Origin: UBA1402 sp964488495
GTDB taxonomy: Bacteria; Bacteroidota; Bacteroidia; Bacteroidales; UBA1402
DNA: 17,875 nucleotides
Direction of reading: 5' to 3'
NCBI GenBank assembly: GCA_964488495.1
Contig: CAZAUQ010000047.1
Span: 1-17,875, forward strand
The notes under the pieces: generated by a model
What the model saw: only the letters and a program-made list of their open reading frames with translations
Databases searched by the model: none
What the model was told of the DNA's origin: nothing
Shown: positions 7,363 through 15,161 of the stretch, in pieces
Numbering within the stretch: position 1 is the first letter of the stretch
Layout of the letters: the number at the start of each line of letters is the position of its first letter
Position numbers and translations under genes: made by a program

Positions 7363-8439
7363 TTAAATATCTACAACATTTTCACATTGCTCCATCTGTT
7401 CTGCCGCCGGATGTTGCATGCTGATGCAATGCAGGGAACCATGTTGTTTTATAAGTGCCAGGCAATTAACCGGAATGATTTCCCGATCCGGAAAAACTTT
7501 AGAAAGCTGTTTAACAGCCTGTTGATCTTTTTCTTGTCCATAAACGGGCAACAATACGGCTCCATTAATAATCAAAAAATTGGCATAGCTGGCAGGTAAT
7601 TGTTCAGCTTCATGCCATATCGCATCGGGTAAAGGCAGCGGAATCAGACGATATGGCTGTCCTGAAACTGTCCTGAACGTTTTAAGCTCTTCTTCCATGG
7701 CTCTTAAGGACTCGAGTTGCCTTGGTTCATGTCCCCGGGCTGTCCGGGGATAATCGGCCGATACATAAGCGATAGTGTCCCTGTCACAAAAACGAGCCAG
7801 CATATCGATGTGCCCGTCTGTATCGTCACCCTGCAAATAAGCATGCTCTATCCACAGCACTCTGTGCAGACCAAAGGCTTGTTTCAAATACTGTTCTATC
7901 TCTTTTTTATTCATTCGCGGATTGCGTGTAGGAGACAAGAGGCATTCAGAAGTAGTGAGCAAGCTGCCGGCCCCGTCCGTTTCAATACTGCCGCCTTCCA
8001 GTATAAAAGACTGCCGGTCGCAATAGCCGCGGTCGCTGCCGAATGCTCCGGCTTCCAGAAGTTTCGAAGTCAGTTTGTTGTCCAAGTCAAAAGCAAATTT
8101 TTCTCCCCAGGCGTTAAAGCCGAAATCATACATACAGACTTTACCGTCAACGTAGACGGAAATCGGTCCGAAATCGCGGGTCCAGGTATCGTTGCAGGGA
8201 AATTCATACAAAAAAAGCTTCTGATTGTTTTGGGGAGCTATTTTATCGCGCACAGCCTTTTGATCACTGCATACAATCAGGAGGGGTTCGAAGCGAAGTA
8301 GTTGGCGTGCAATCTCGATATAACAAGCCTCTACTTCTTCCAGATTTGCAGCCCAATCGCTAGCCTGATGCGGCCAGGTGAGCTGAACAAAGGCTTGCTT
8401 TGCCCATTCGGGGGGTAAAATAATTTGCTTTTGCTTCAT
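7363..8439 (-). CDS. aguA: Agmatine deiminase (agmatine iminohydrolase)
   Basis: Cytoplasmic enzyme converting agmatine and water to N-carbamoylputrescine and ammonia, in the arginine decarboxylase route to putrescine. It has 358 residues, normal for the family (Porphyromonas-type peptidylarginine deiminase superfamily, PF04371). Family motifs are intact: WTRDFGP at 86-92, EGGSIETDG at 148-156, GDDTDGHID at 204-212 with catalytic His210, the ASYANFLIINGAVLLP strand at 283-298, and catalytic Cys338 in GSLHCISMQ near the C-terminus. There is no signal peptide, which argues against a secreted peptidylarginine deiminase. The start overlaps the stop of the preceding glycosyltransferase as ATGA (8436-8439), so it seems to be the last gene of the glycan cluster. 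The usual partner gene, N-carbamoylputrescine amidohydrolase (aguB), is not next to it. The distinction between agmatine and another guanidino substrate rests on family membership. Confidence 0.9.
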   Translation of the reverse strand: MKQKQIILPPEWAKQAFVQLTWPHQASDWAANLEEVEACYIEIARQLLRFEPLLIVCSDQKAVRDKIAPQNNQKLFLYEFPCNDTWTRDFGPISVYVDGKVCMYDFGFNAWGEKFAFDLDNKLTSKLLEAGAFGSDRGYCDRQSFILEGGSIETDGAGSLLTTSECLLSPTRNPRMNKKEIEQYLKQAFGLHRVLWIEHAYLQGDDTDGHIDMLARFCDRDTIAYVSADYPRTARGHEPRQLESLRAMEEELKTFRTVSGQPYRLIPLPLPDAIWHEAEQLPASYANFLIINGAVLLPVYGQEKDQQAVKQLSKVFPDREIIPVNCLALIKQHGSLHCISMQHPAAEQMEQCENVVDI

Positions 8440-9452
8440 TTTTTGTGAAAAAGATTGTACAAGCGATTGATTAAAATAAATGATCCATAAGAGCTTAACA
8501 TTAGAACCACCCTGATTCTTTGTTTATAATCCGAGCTTCGGTAAGCCTTTACCAACAACTGTCTGTCTTTGCTGATAGCAGCATATTCCTCTTTAAACAA
8601 CTTTTTTATATCATCCTGCTCTTTGGAAGTATAGCTGTTTTTATTCTTAATAAAATAACGACACAAACCACAGCAGGCATCGAAAATCTGCCTGCGGTAT
8701 GCCTCTGCCTCCTGTTGTTCAAAACCATGCTCCTGCATTAGCTCTAAAAGCTGTCGATTGGTTCTGAGTACCTGATAGCGCAATGCCCGGCCTGGAGCAG
8801 TAATGCTGGCTGTGTTTCCTCTTCTGTAATAAAAACGTCCTTTTGAAAATGCCACCTGCCGGCATTTTAAAAATATCTTTCGGGTGACGTATTCATCGCT
8901 GTTGAAAATGCTTTCGTCAAATTTTTCCTCGGTATAGAAATGTCTGCGACAGAGCATAAAGCCGTGAATCCGCCAGTCAAGGCTGAGTAAAAAGGCTGTC
9001 CGTCCGTCCAGCGTCTGGCTGTAGTCAGCACCCGGTGCTCCGACGGCTTGCTCAAGGACGGCATCCGAGGGATCCCGCACAAAACGAAGCATTTCGGGCA
9101 ACACGCAATCGGCATCGCATTCCTGCTGACGGCCGATCATCTGTTCAAAACAATCTCTGCTTATAACATCATCCTGCGAAAGATAAAATACAAATTCTCC
9201 TCTAAGTAAGGGCAGAACGACATTCCAGGATTTAGGCACATTACCTCCCCGTTCTTTTTGCAGTATTCGCATTCGCTGGTCACGTGTTGCGTATTCCTCT
9301 AATATGAGCCAGCTGTCGTCTGTGGAACTGTCATCAACCGCCAACAATTCAAAGTCAGTAAAGCTTTGATTCAATACAGACTCCAGAGTAGGCTTGAGAT
9401 AGATACTGCCGTTGTAGACCGGAATAAAAACAGAAATCTTAGGCCCTTCCAT
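8436..9452 (-). CDS. Family 2 glycosyltransferase
   Basis: Predicted inverting GT-A fold glycosyltransferase of 338 residues, acting at the cytoplasmic face of the inner membrane in surface glycan assembly. The N-terminal catalytic domain is clear: ISVFIPVYNG at 6-15, VLNQSFTDFELLAVDDSSTDDS at about 26-47, and the metal-binding DxD-equivalent QDD at 93-95 in FYLSQDDVISRD. The C-terminal ~130 residues are basic and helix-prone (YRSSDYKQRIRVVLML, then a hydrophobic patch before the Lys-rich end), which may help membrane association; there is no clear TM segment. The only possible start is the ATG at 9452, four residues before the first strand, giving a 14-base overlap with the upstream GT4-GT2 gene. 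The ATGA overlap at 8436-8439 couples it to the agmatine deiminase. Donor and acceptor sugars cannot be predicted. Confidence 0.92.
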   Translation of the reverse strand: MEGPKISVFIPVYNGSIYLKPTLESVLNQSFTDFELLAVDDSSTDDSWLILEEYATRDQRMRILQKERGGNVPKSWNVVLPLLRGEFVFYLSQDDVISRDCFEQMIGRQQECDADCVLPEMLRFVRDPSDAVLEQAVGAPGADYSQTLDGRTAFLLSLDWRIHGFMLCRRHFYTEEKFDESIFNSDEYVTRKIFLKCRQVAFSKGRFYYRRGNTASITAPGRALRYQVLRTNRQLLELMQEHGFEQQEAEAYRRQIFDACCGLCRYFIKNKNSYTSKEQDDIKKLFKEEYAAISKDRQLLVKAYRSSDYKQRIRVVLMLSSYGSFILINRLYNLFHKK

Positions 9453-11688
9453 CTCGCTGAGATTTTAGTAGTTTACGGCTGCCCCGGTTTTTGTGGCGCA
9501 GGAATTCAAAGGCAGACAAGCCTTCGTTTTTAATTGCTTTGCGGGCTTTGATAAGCGAAAGTATGTTTCTCAAACAGGCTTTTCTTCCGTAGATTACAGC
9601 ATTGACGGCTCCAGACTTCTCAAGCAAAACCAGGCTGTATTGACTCAGTTTTTTTATGGTGCTTTCGTAAGGATGCTCTACTACGGGGTAAGGGAAATAA
9701 TACATCTGCAAACCGGCTTTGAGGCAGGCTGCCAGAAACAGAAACTCTTCTCCGCATGGCCATTCCCTGCCCAGTCCGAAACGCTCGTCAAATGCCAGGC
9801 CTTTAGCCCGGACAGAGGCCAGCCTGAATGTAATCTCGATAGAGCTGACATCCCGGATATCGTTGAGGCTCTTCATCCTGAAAGCCTGATCTTTGTAGCG
9901 CCTGTAAGGCCTGCCTTCGGGAGTTCTGATTTGAAAACAGGCCACATCAATGTCAGGCTGTGAAGTATAACATTCCAGTATGCGGCTGAGGTCTGCCTGT
10001 TCGAAACGGACATCGTCGTCGAGCAGCCATACAATTTCGCCTGTTGCGGCTTTGATGCTGTTGTTGCGGTTGGCGGCGATGCCACTGCTGTCGGTGTAAC
10101 TGATTAACACATCCGGACGTTGGGGCCGGAACGACTCACTGATTTTAACTCCCTGACAAGAAATAAGATAGCGTACTCCCTCCTGAGCTAAGGGTAAACG
10201 CTCAACGATTGGCTGTAAAGGCTTAGCAAAAGTAGAAATCAACACTTCCAGTTCGGCAGTCGATTGTTCTTTTGAGGCCTGTTTTCCGGCAACAGGATAT
10301 CCGGCGGTCGCTTCGGTTGTTAATCCTCTGTTTTGATTTTCAGACAGCAAGTCTTCAAACAAAGCGGTCCACTGCGGTCCTATGCGTTCAATATCGTTTT
10401 GTCGGGTATCTTCGACGGCTTGTTGCGATAGTTTGTTGCGAAGACTGTCGTCTTTGATAAGCCTTAGCAGGCTGCCGGCAAAGGCTTTTTCGTCAAAAGC
10501 CGGCACCAGCAGTCCGTTGTGCTGATGTGTGATAACATCGCGCACACCCGCACTGCAATCAAAAGCCACAGGCACTATACCTGCCTGACGAGCTTCGAGC
10601 AACACCATGCCGTATCCTTCGTATGAAGAGGATAAACAAATTATGGAAGCCTCGGCATAGAGGCTGTCGTCCATACGGGGAGCTTCGAAACTCAGCCTTT
10701 TCAGCCCCAGTTTCGCTGCATAATTCTTCAGGTTTTCCTTTTCGGGGCCTTCGCCAATGATCCGAAAAGACCACCCGGGCACCTGGTCCTGGATTTGTTT
10801 CCAGATGCGCAATAAGCGGTCAACCCTTTTATCTTCCCTGCTCAGACGACCGGCATAAATAACCTGAGGTTTACGGGCAGAGCCCTTTGCCAGACCGGTC
10901 AGGGGATTGGAAATGGCCAGTATTTGCCCTGATGCAATCTTTGCAGGCCAGTTTGCATGCAATTCTTCGATATAACCGGGCGCCAGCACCACAAAACGGG
11001 CAGCGTGTACAATCTTGCTGAATAATTCTTTCCTCGCCAGCCCGTTCGCCAACCCGGGAACTATTTTCACAGCCAGATAGCGCAGGATTGCCGGTATTCT
11101 TTTGCTGATTCCGCGTGCAGGCAGCACAGTGTTTCTGAAGGTATTGAGTTTACGTTTACGCACCGGTTCCCAGGCAGGGCAGCCTCTGAGTACATTGATC
11201 ACCTTATGCCGCGGATGGTTCCTGAACAACAGGTAAGCCTTGGAAAAAGCCCCCTGGTTGATGACAATCGAAATCCCTTCTTGTTCTACATGGTTGCGTA
11301 TGTAATTGAGATTTTGCTTAGAATTGTAATCAGAGGTGTCGGGTAAATAAGCCTGTTTGACTCCCGGATCCAGAGCTATTCGCAAAGGATTTTCAGGAGG
11401 TTTGACTTGTGACGTTCCGAAATCAGGATTTTCAGAAGGCCTGACTTGTGACGGACCAGAATCAAGCCCGGGCGATGACAGCTTGGATTTGCAGGATTGA
11501 AGTTCCGGCGAATGACCAACTGTCGAAGCGGCAGGCAAAACGACAGGCAATCCGTAAAGCTTACCTGGAGGCAGGCTCAGAATGCTCACTTCGTTGCCGG
11601 CAGCCTGAAAATAATTGGCCATTTGGGTGGTCACAGTTTGCACCCCACCCAAAGCAGGATATTCCGGAAGCAGAAACAATACTTTCAT
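9439..11688 (-). CDS. Two-domain glycosyltransferase (GT4-GT2 fusion)
   Basis: Fused glycosyltransferase of 749 residues that should add two sugars, or one sugar with two specificities, to a lipid-linked glycan. The N-terminal part (about 1-450) is a GT-B fold GT4 enzyme. It has FLLPEYPALGGVQTVT at the start, the donor-domain YAGRLSREDKRVDRLL at about 278-293, and the E-x7-E motif in SSSYEGYGMVLLEARQAG (Glu357 and Glu365). A polar linker at about 450-480 leads to a GT-A fold GT2 domain (about 480-749). That domain has LEVLISTFAKP at 480-490, GIAANRNNSIKAATGEIVWLLDDDV at about 536-560 with the DDD metal site at 557-559, and a GLGREWPCGEEFLF acceptor loop near 638-651. A low-complexity insert at about 60-105 with a duplicated 13-residue unit lies in the GT4 acceptor domain. 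The start overlaps the upstream glycosyltransferase stop by four bases (ATGA, 11685-11688). In many genomes such domains are separate genes. Confidence 0.9.
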   Translation of the reverse strand: MKVLFLLPEYPALGGVQTVTTQMANYFQAAGNEVSILSLPPGKLYGLPVVLPAASTVGHSPELQSCKSKLSSPGLDSGPSQVRPSENPDFGTSQVKPPENPLRIALDPGVKQAYLPDTSDYNSKQNLNYIRNHVEQEGISIVINQGAFSKAYLLFRNHPRHKVINVLRGCPAWEPVRKRKLNTFRNTVLPARGISKRIPAILRYLAVKIVPGLANGLARKELFSKIVHAARFVVLAPGYIEELHANWPAKIASGQILAISNPLTGLAKGSARKPQVIYAGRLSREDKRVDRLLRIWKQIQDQVPGWSFRIIGEGPEKENLKNYAAKLGLKRLSFEAPRMDDSLYAEASIICLSSSYEGYGMVLLEARQAGIVPVAFDCSAGVRDVITHQHNGLLVPAFDEKAFAGSLLRLIKDDSLRNKLSQQAVEDTRQNDIERIGPQWTALFEDLLSENQNRGLTTEATAGYPVAGKQASKEQSTAELEVLISTFAKPLQPIVERLPLAQEGVRYLISCQGVKISESFRPQRPDVLISYTDSSGIAANRNNSIKAATGEIVWLLDDDVRFEQADLSRILECYTSQPDIDVACFQIRTPEGRPYRRYKDQAFRMKSLNDIRDVSSIEITFRLASVRAKGLAFDERFGLGREWPCGEEFLFLAACLKAGLQMYYFPYPVVEHPYESTIKKLSQYSLVLLEKSGAVNAVIYGRKACLRNILSLIKARKAIKNEGLSAFEFLRHKNRGSRKLLKSQRDGRA
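11386..11463. repeat. Two-copy 39-bp in-frame tandem repeat inside the GT4-GT2 gene
   Basis: Units 11386-11424 and 11425-11463 match at 32 of 39 bases by direct comparison. They encode two adjacent 13-residue units, DSGPSQVRPSENP (76-88) and DFGTSQVKPPENP (89-101). The unit is a multiple of three, so copy number can change without breaking the frame. Confidence 0.88.
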
Positions 11689-12710
11689 AGAGCTTTGGAC
11701 TTTTTAAAGGAACATTGAGTGAGGTAAAACTTTAATTCATTTTTCAGGGAAGGACGGTATTTATACTCTCTAACGGCCTTTCTCAAAGCAAGGGCCAGTT
11801 GCTTGTCCCCCGACCTGAAAGCATAGTGCAGGTAATTGGTGTATCTGCTTTGCAAATATGGAAGTATCTCCATGAGGTTCAATCCGATATGCCCGGCCCA
11901 GTCGAGGCTTTGTCTGAAGCTGTTCAAAGCAAAACGATAGTACTTGTCCTTCTGCACAGCATGGCTGACAGAATTTTCCTGCACCCGGTAAACCAGAAAA
12001 CATTCAGGTAAATAGCAGGCAGGCCCGCTCAGCAACAAGACCGTCAGCACCGAAAGGTCTTCGGTGCGGTAATCCCTGTGCAGAAATAATTCAGGATTTT
12101 TGTGCAAGGCCTCCAGTACAATTTTTTTTCTGTACAAGGCCGTAGAAAGTACTATTTCGGGTTTATACATCCGGTTGAGGAAACGGGCTGCTGTACGAGG
12201 GCCGAAGTCAGCGGGATTGTATTGTGGAAGAGCTTTAAGACCAGACTCTGTGTTTTGCGTGTTTTGCGTGTTTTGTTTGCTTTGTGAGGTTTGAGTGTTT
12301 TGTGAGGTTTCCGGGCTTTCTGTCGGTTCATTTTTCCATTGCCCGTAAACCATACTCATGGCCGGATCACGGACAAGAAGATTCAGTTGCTTTTGCAAAC
12401 GCAGGGGATCGGGCCAGTAATCGTCTCCGCCGCAATCGGCTATGAACTCTCCCCGGCAATGTTCCAATGCATTAAAATAATTCTGTACCACTCCCCGATT
12501 GCTTTGATTGCTCAAGAGTACTATTTTGTCGGGACTGCGTCGTTGATAGTCTTGACAAATCTGCAATGTACCGTCGGTTGAGGCATCGTCGGCAAGCACT
12601 ATTTCATAATCGAAATCCCCCTGCTGGGCCAGGGCCGCATCCAGGCAATCAGCAATATATTCTTTCTGATTATAGGCTAAAATCAATATGGACACCAAAG
12701 GTTTATTCAT
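11685..12710 (-). CDS. Family 2 glycosyltransferase with tripeptide-repeat insert
   Basis: Predicted GT-A fold inverting glycosyltransferase, 341 residues, cytoplasmic, part of the surface glycan cluster. Catalytic signatures are clear: LVSILILAYNQKEYI at 5-19, DYEIVLADDASTDGT at 34-48, and the metal-binding GGDDYWPDP at 94-102. This is the GGDDYW type common in family A glycosyltransferases of O-antigen clusters. Directly after the VYGQW strand, at about 127-157, is a hydrophilic insert rich in Asn, Thr, Gln and Ser with seven consecutive tripeptides (135-155). The normal fold resumes at KALPQYNPADFGPRTAARFL. The C-terminal region is helical and basic (KYRPSLKNELKFYLTQCSFKKSKAL). It overlaps the flippase gene by 8 bases upstream and couples to the GT4-GT2 gene by an ATGA overlap. 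The insert probably forms a flexible surface loop; substrate specificity is unknown. Confidence 0.92.
   Translation of the reverse strand: MNKPLVSILILAYNQKEYIADCLDAALAQQGDFDYEIVLADDASTDGTLQICQDYQRRSPDKIVLLSNQSNRGVVQNYFNALEHCRGEFIADCGGDDYWPDPLRLQKQLNLLVRDPAMSMVYGQWKNEPTESPETSQNTQTSQSKQNTQNTQNTESGLKALPQYNPADFGPRTAARFLNRMYKPEIVLSTALYRKKIVLEALHKNPELFLHRDYRTEDLSVLTVLLLSGPACYLPECFLVYRVQENSVSHAVQKDKYYRFALNSFRQSLDWAGHIGLNLMEILPYLQSRYTNYLHYAFRSGDKQLALALRKAVREYKYRPSLKNELKFYLTQCSFKKSKAL
12251..12313. repeat. Degenerate 9-bp tandem repeat within a GT2 gene
   Basis: About seven 9-base units; the first two are identical (TGTTTTGCG on the plus strand) and the rest have drifted. On the coding strand they give the tripeptides TSQ, NTQ, TSQ, SKQ, NTQ, NTQ, NTE. 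The unit length preserves the frame, so expansion or contraction would only change loop length. Confidence 0.85.
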
Positions 12711-14202
12711 CTTTTGATAGGCGTTTTTTTATGCCTGCCCACAAGTCTTTGAGCGGCCAGATTCTGTTGAGTTCCCGCAAAGAGATATAGCTGCAGGCCA
12801 GCAGAACCAGAGCTGAAAGCGACCATTTGATCCATGGATCCGGATTGAATACATGGGCCAGCAAAAAGGCCGAGAGCACAAAGAAAATAAAGATGCCCAA
12901 AAAATACAGGTTCTCGCTTTGCATCCGGAAACGGCAAATACGACGGGCCAACAGGAGCAAACAAGCAGAATACAGCACATATGCCAACAAAAAAGCCAGA
13001 CCGGCAGCAGCCAGGCCCAAAGGCTCCCAGAGCAACCAGGTGAGAGCCAGGTAAGATCCATGCCAGAGCAGTTCGGTCAACATAAACAGCAAACCCTTGG
13101 AACGGCTGAGCAAAATGTAGCCAAAAGGCCAACTCAGCACTTTGAGAAAGCTGCCGGCAATCTGCCAGCGCAATAAATCCTCGGCAGGCACAAATTTGGC
13201 CGAATAAAACAAATGCAGCACCCAGGGTGCAAAGAGCAACATGCCCACCACCAAAGGCGTAGCTGCTAAAAGTACTACTCGCAGTTGTTCATTTACATAG
13301 CGGACCATCCTGGGATTATCGTCGTTCAGTTCACAAAGCCTGGGGTAATAATCGGCCGACATAGCGCTTAGAATGGCAGAAAGATAAATGGCCGTCAACG
13401 ACCACGAAGACTGGAATAAACCCACGGTATCCAGGTCGGCCCAACGGCCAATCTGGCTTTTGAGCAACAACATGGTCAGGGTGCTGATTACCCCCGACAA
13501 CATAGTAAACAGCCCAAGGACAACCATTTTTTTCCCCCGCAGGTAAGTTTCCCTGATGCTTAGGGAGACTTTCTGTATGGGTACTTTATGCCGGTACCAC
13601 CAACTAAATACCAAACTCAGAAAAGCAACTGCCAATAGAGCCGGAACGATGCCCTCCTGCCCCAGCATCAAATACAAGAGCGATGCAACCACAAAACCGG
13701 ACAGGCTGCCCAGGATCGAAGCTTTGGCCATATAGGCAATTTTTCGCATGCCTTGTAATACTGACTTTTGGCCTGCAGACAAAGTCAGGGCAAATACCGA
13801 AAAAGACAAAAGGCATATTTGAAGGCTTTTGCTGCTGTCATCAAAAGCCAGCATACTGATTTGTTTTGAAAACACAATACAAAGCAGAGCTCCAAAAATG
13901 GCCGTAAAAACGATCCATCTGGTCAGTACCGATGCAGTAGTGTTAATCTGTTGCTGGTCGCCGCCGGCATTGGCCTGAGCCATATCCCGGACAGAACTGA
14001 AATGCAAACCCAGGTCGCTGACCGAACGGATCATGTCGATAATAGACTGATACATACTAATCAACCCCACACCCAGAGGTCCCAGCAAGGCCGCTGCCAC
14101 TTTGGTTCTGAACACACCGATCAGCATATTGAACAATTGTGATCCACCAAAAATCCCGGTAGATTTGACAATTTGTTTATAGGATGATTCCTGTGTTTCC
14201 AT
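12703..14202 (-). CDS. Wzx-like polysaccharide/O-antigen flippase
   Basis: Integral inner-membrane protein that would flip undecaprenyl-diphosphate-linked oligosaccharide from the cytoplasmic to the periplasmic face. It has 499 residues, typical for the MOP/MVF superfamily (polysaccharide transporter family). The N-terminus (KQIVKSTGIFGGSQLFNMLIGVFRTKVAAALLGPLGVGLISMY, read in parts) matches the first two helices of WzxE/RfbX-type O-antigen translocases, including the LGPxGVGL turn. About 12 or more hydrophobic segments follow, with short basic loops, ending in a basic cytoplasmic tail (KDLWAGIKKRLSKDE). It lies between the acyltransferase gene (23-base gap) and the first glycosyltransferase gene (8-base overlap), the normal place for a Wzx. 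A lipid III or teichuronic acid flippase is the same fold; the exact glycan is unknown. Confidence 0.92.
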   Translation of the reverse strand: METQESSYKQIVKSTGIFGGSQLFNMLIGVFRTKVAAALLGPLGVGLISMYQSIIDMIRSVSDLGLHFSSVRDMAQANAGGDQQQINTTASVLTRWIVFTAIFGALLCIVFSKQISMLAFDDSSKSLQICLLSFSVFALTLSAGQKSVLQGMRKIAYMAKASILGSLSGFVVASLLYLMLGQEGIVPALLAVAFLSLVFSWWYRHKVPIQKVSLSIRETYLRGKKMVVLGLFTMLSGVISTLTMLLLKSQIGRWADLDTVGLFQSSWSLTAIYLSAILSAMSADYYPRLCELNDDNPRMVRYVNEQLRVVLLAATPLVVGMLLFAPWVLHLFYSAKFVPAEDLLRWQIAGSFLKVLSWPFGYILLSRSKGLLFMLTELLWHGSYLALTWLLWEPLGLAAAGLAFLLAYVLYSACLLLLARRICRFRMQSENLYFLGIFIFFVLSAFLLAHVFNPDPWIKWSLSALVLLACSYISLRELNRIWPLKDLWAGIKKRLSKDE

Positions 14203-14225
14203 TGTAAAACCGACAGATACTTTTT

Positions 14226-15161
14226 CTATTCTATGTTGAGGGTATAAATATCGTATACGCTGGCTCTGGCCCCGAAGCCTTCTTTTTGAAACAAAAGTCC
14301 CCGGTCGAGTTTGAAACCGTCGTCGTCGGTGGAGATGCCAAAATCCAGGTAATCTTTGTGTTTAAAACACCCGAAAATCAGGTGCTCAAACAATAAATCC
14401 AGCGCTCCGAGAGCTTTGCCTCGTTGATTGGACGAAATATACTGAATATGTGCCGTCGTCTCTGTTTCGTACACCAGGCAGCCGGCCAGAGGCACTTCTG
14501 CTTCTGTTGCCAGAAACAGACGGATGTTTTTGGGAAAAGCCTGCTGTAATCGCCTGATTTCTTCCAGATTATGGACGGGTTTTAAGTGATGTCTTGCCCA
14601 TAAATTCTGTTCCAATATAGGCCAGAACAAGGACAAATCCTTGCTTTCCTGCCAGCTGAGACCTGCTTTGCGGGCTTTGCGCAAACCGTCTTTTCGGGCG
14701 TGGGCAAAAGGCAACGCCTTGTCGCAACGTATGGTCGACGACAAACTGCGGGATATTAAAACAGCTTTTTTAAGGTAGAGGGCATATAAATCTTCTTCGG
14801 CAGGCATCTTGTGATAAAACCAGGGAATGCTCTTGTATACTATGCTTTTGATCCCCTGATCCTTTAAATAGGCTATCAACAGATCCAACATTTCGATGAC
14901 TTGTTCTGCCGTGCCGGCGGGCGTTAGTAAAAAGCCTCCATAGGTGAGGCCCTGATGCGAAAAATAGGTATCGGCCTCCACGTTACCAGGTAAAAGTCCT
15001 AACAGAAGCTCTTTATCGTAAAACAACAGAGAATGATCGCAGAAGCGATCGGCATGATAATCCATGTAATCCCTGTAAAACAGGAAAGTGGCGTTTTTGG
15101 ACCGGGCCACAAACGTATCCCAGCAAGATTTTAATTCCGGTCTGTAACGAACTATTTGCAT
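14226..15161 (-). CDS. GNAT/FemAB-like acyltransferase
   Basis: Predicted acyl- or aminoacyl-transferase of 311 residues with the two-lobed GNAT layout seen in FemAB-like proteins (Acetyltransf_6 type). The N-terminal lobe starts SCWDTFVARSKNATFLFYRDYMDYHADRF (read in parts, ~13-41), a motif common in sugar-modifying members of polysaccharide clusters. The C-terminal lobe has the acceptor/CoA-fold strands LAGCLVYETETTAHIQYISS at about 226-245, then ALGALDLLFEHLIF, and ends LDFGISTDDDG..LLFQKEGFGARASVYDIYTL. It overlaps the double-cupin ketoisomerase gene by 10 bases and precedes the flippase gene by 23 bases. The pairing suggests it acylates an amino sugar made from the cupin enzyme's product, but no aminotransferase gene is present here. 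It could equally modify the finished glycan. Family call good, substrate unknown. Confidence 0.8.
   Translation of the reverse strand: MQIVRYRPELKSCWDTFVARSKNATFLFYRDYMDYHADRFCDHSLLFYDKELLLGLLPGNVEADTYFSHQGLTYGGFLLTPAGTAEQVIEMLDLLIAYLKDQGIKSIVYKSIPWFYHKMPAEEDLYALYLKKAVLISRSLSSTIRCDKALPFAHARKDGLRKARKAGLSWQESKDLSLFWPILEQNLWARHHLKPVHNLEEIRRLQQAFPKNIRLFLATEAEVPLAGCLVYETETTAHIQYISSNQRGKALGALDLLFEHLIFGCFKHKDYLDFGISTDDDGFKLDRGLLFQKEGFGARASVYDIYTLNIE

Noticed and set aside
7717..8301. 194-codon plus-strand open frame opposite agmatine deiminase
   Set aside because: The minus-strand frame has all the catalytic motifs of the deiminase family; the plus frame has none of its own.
7363..8439. Secreted peptidylarginine deiminase (as in Porphyromonas)
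   Set aside because: No signal peptide or secretion domain is present, and length and motifs fit agmatine deiminase better.
12251..12313. CRISPR array
   Set aside because: The repeat unit is 9 bases with no spacers, and it encodes an in-frame tripeptide loop inside a glycosyltransferase.
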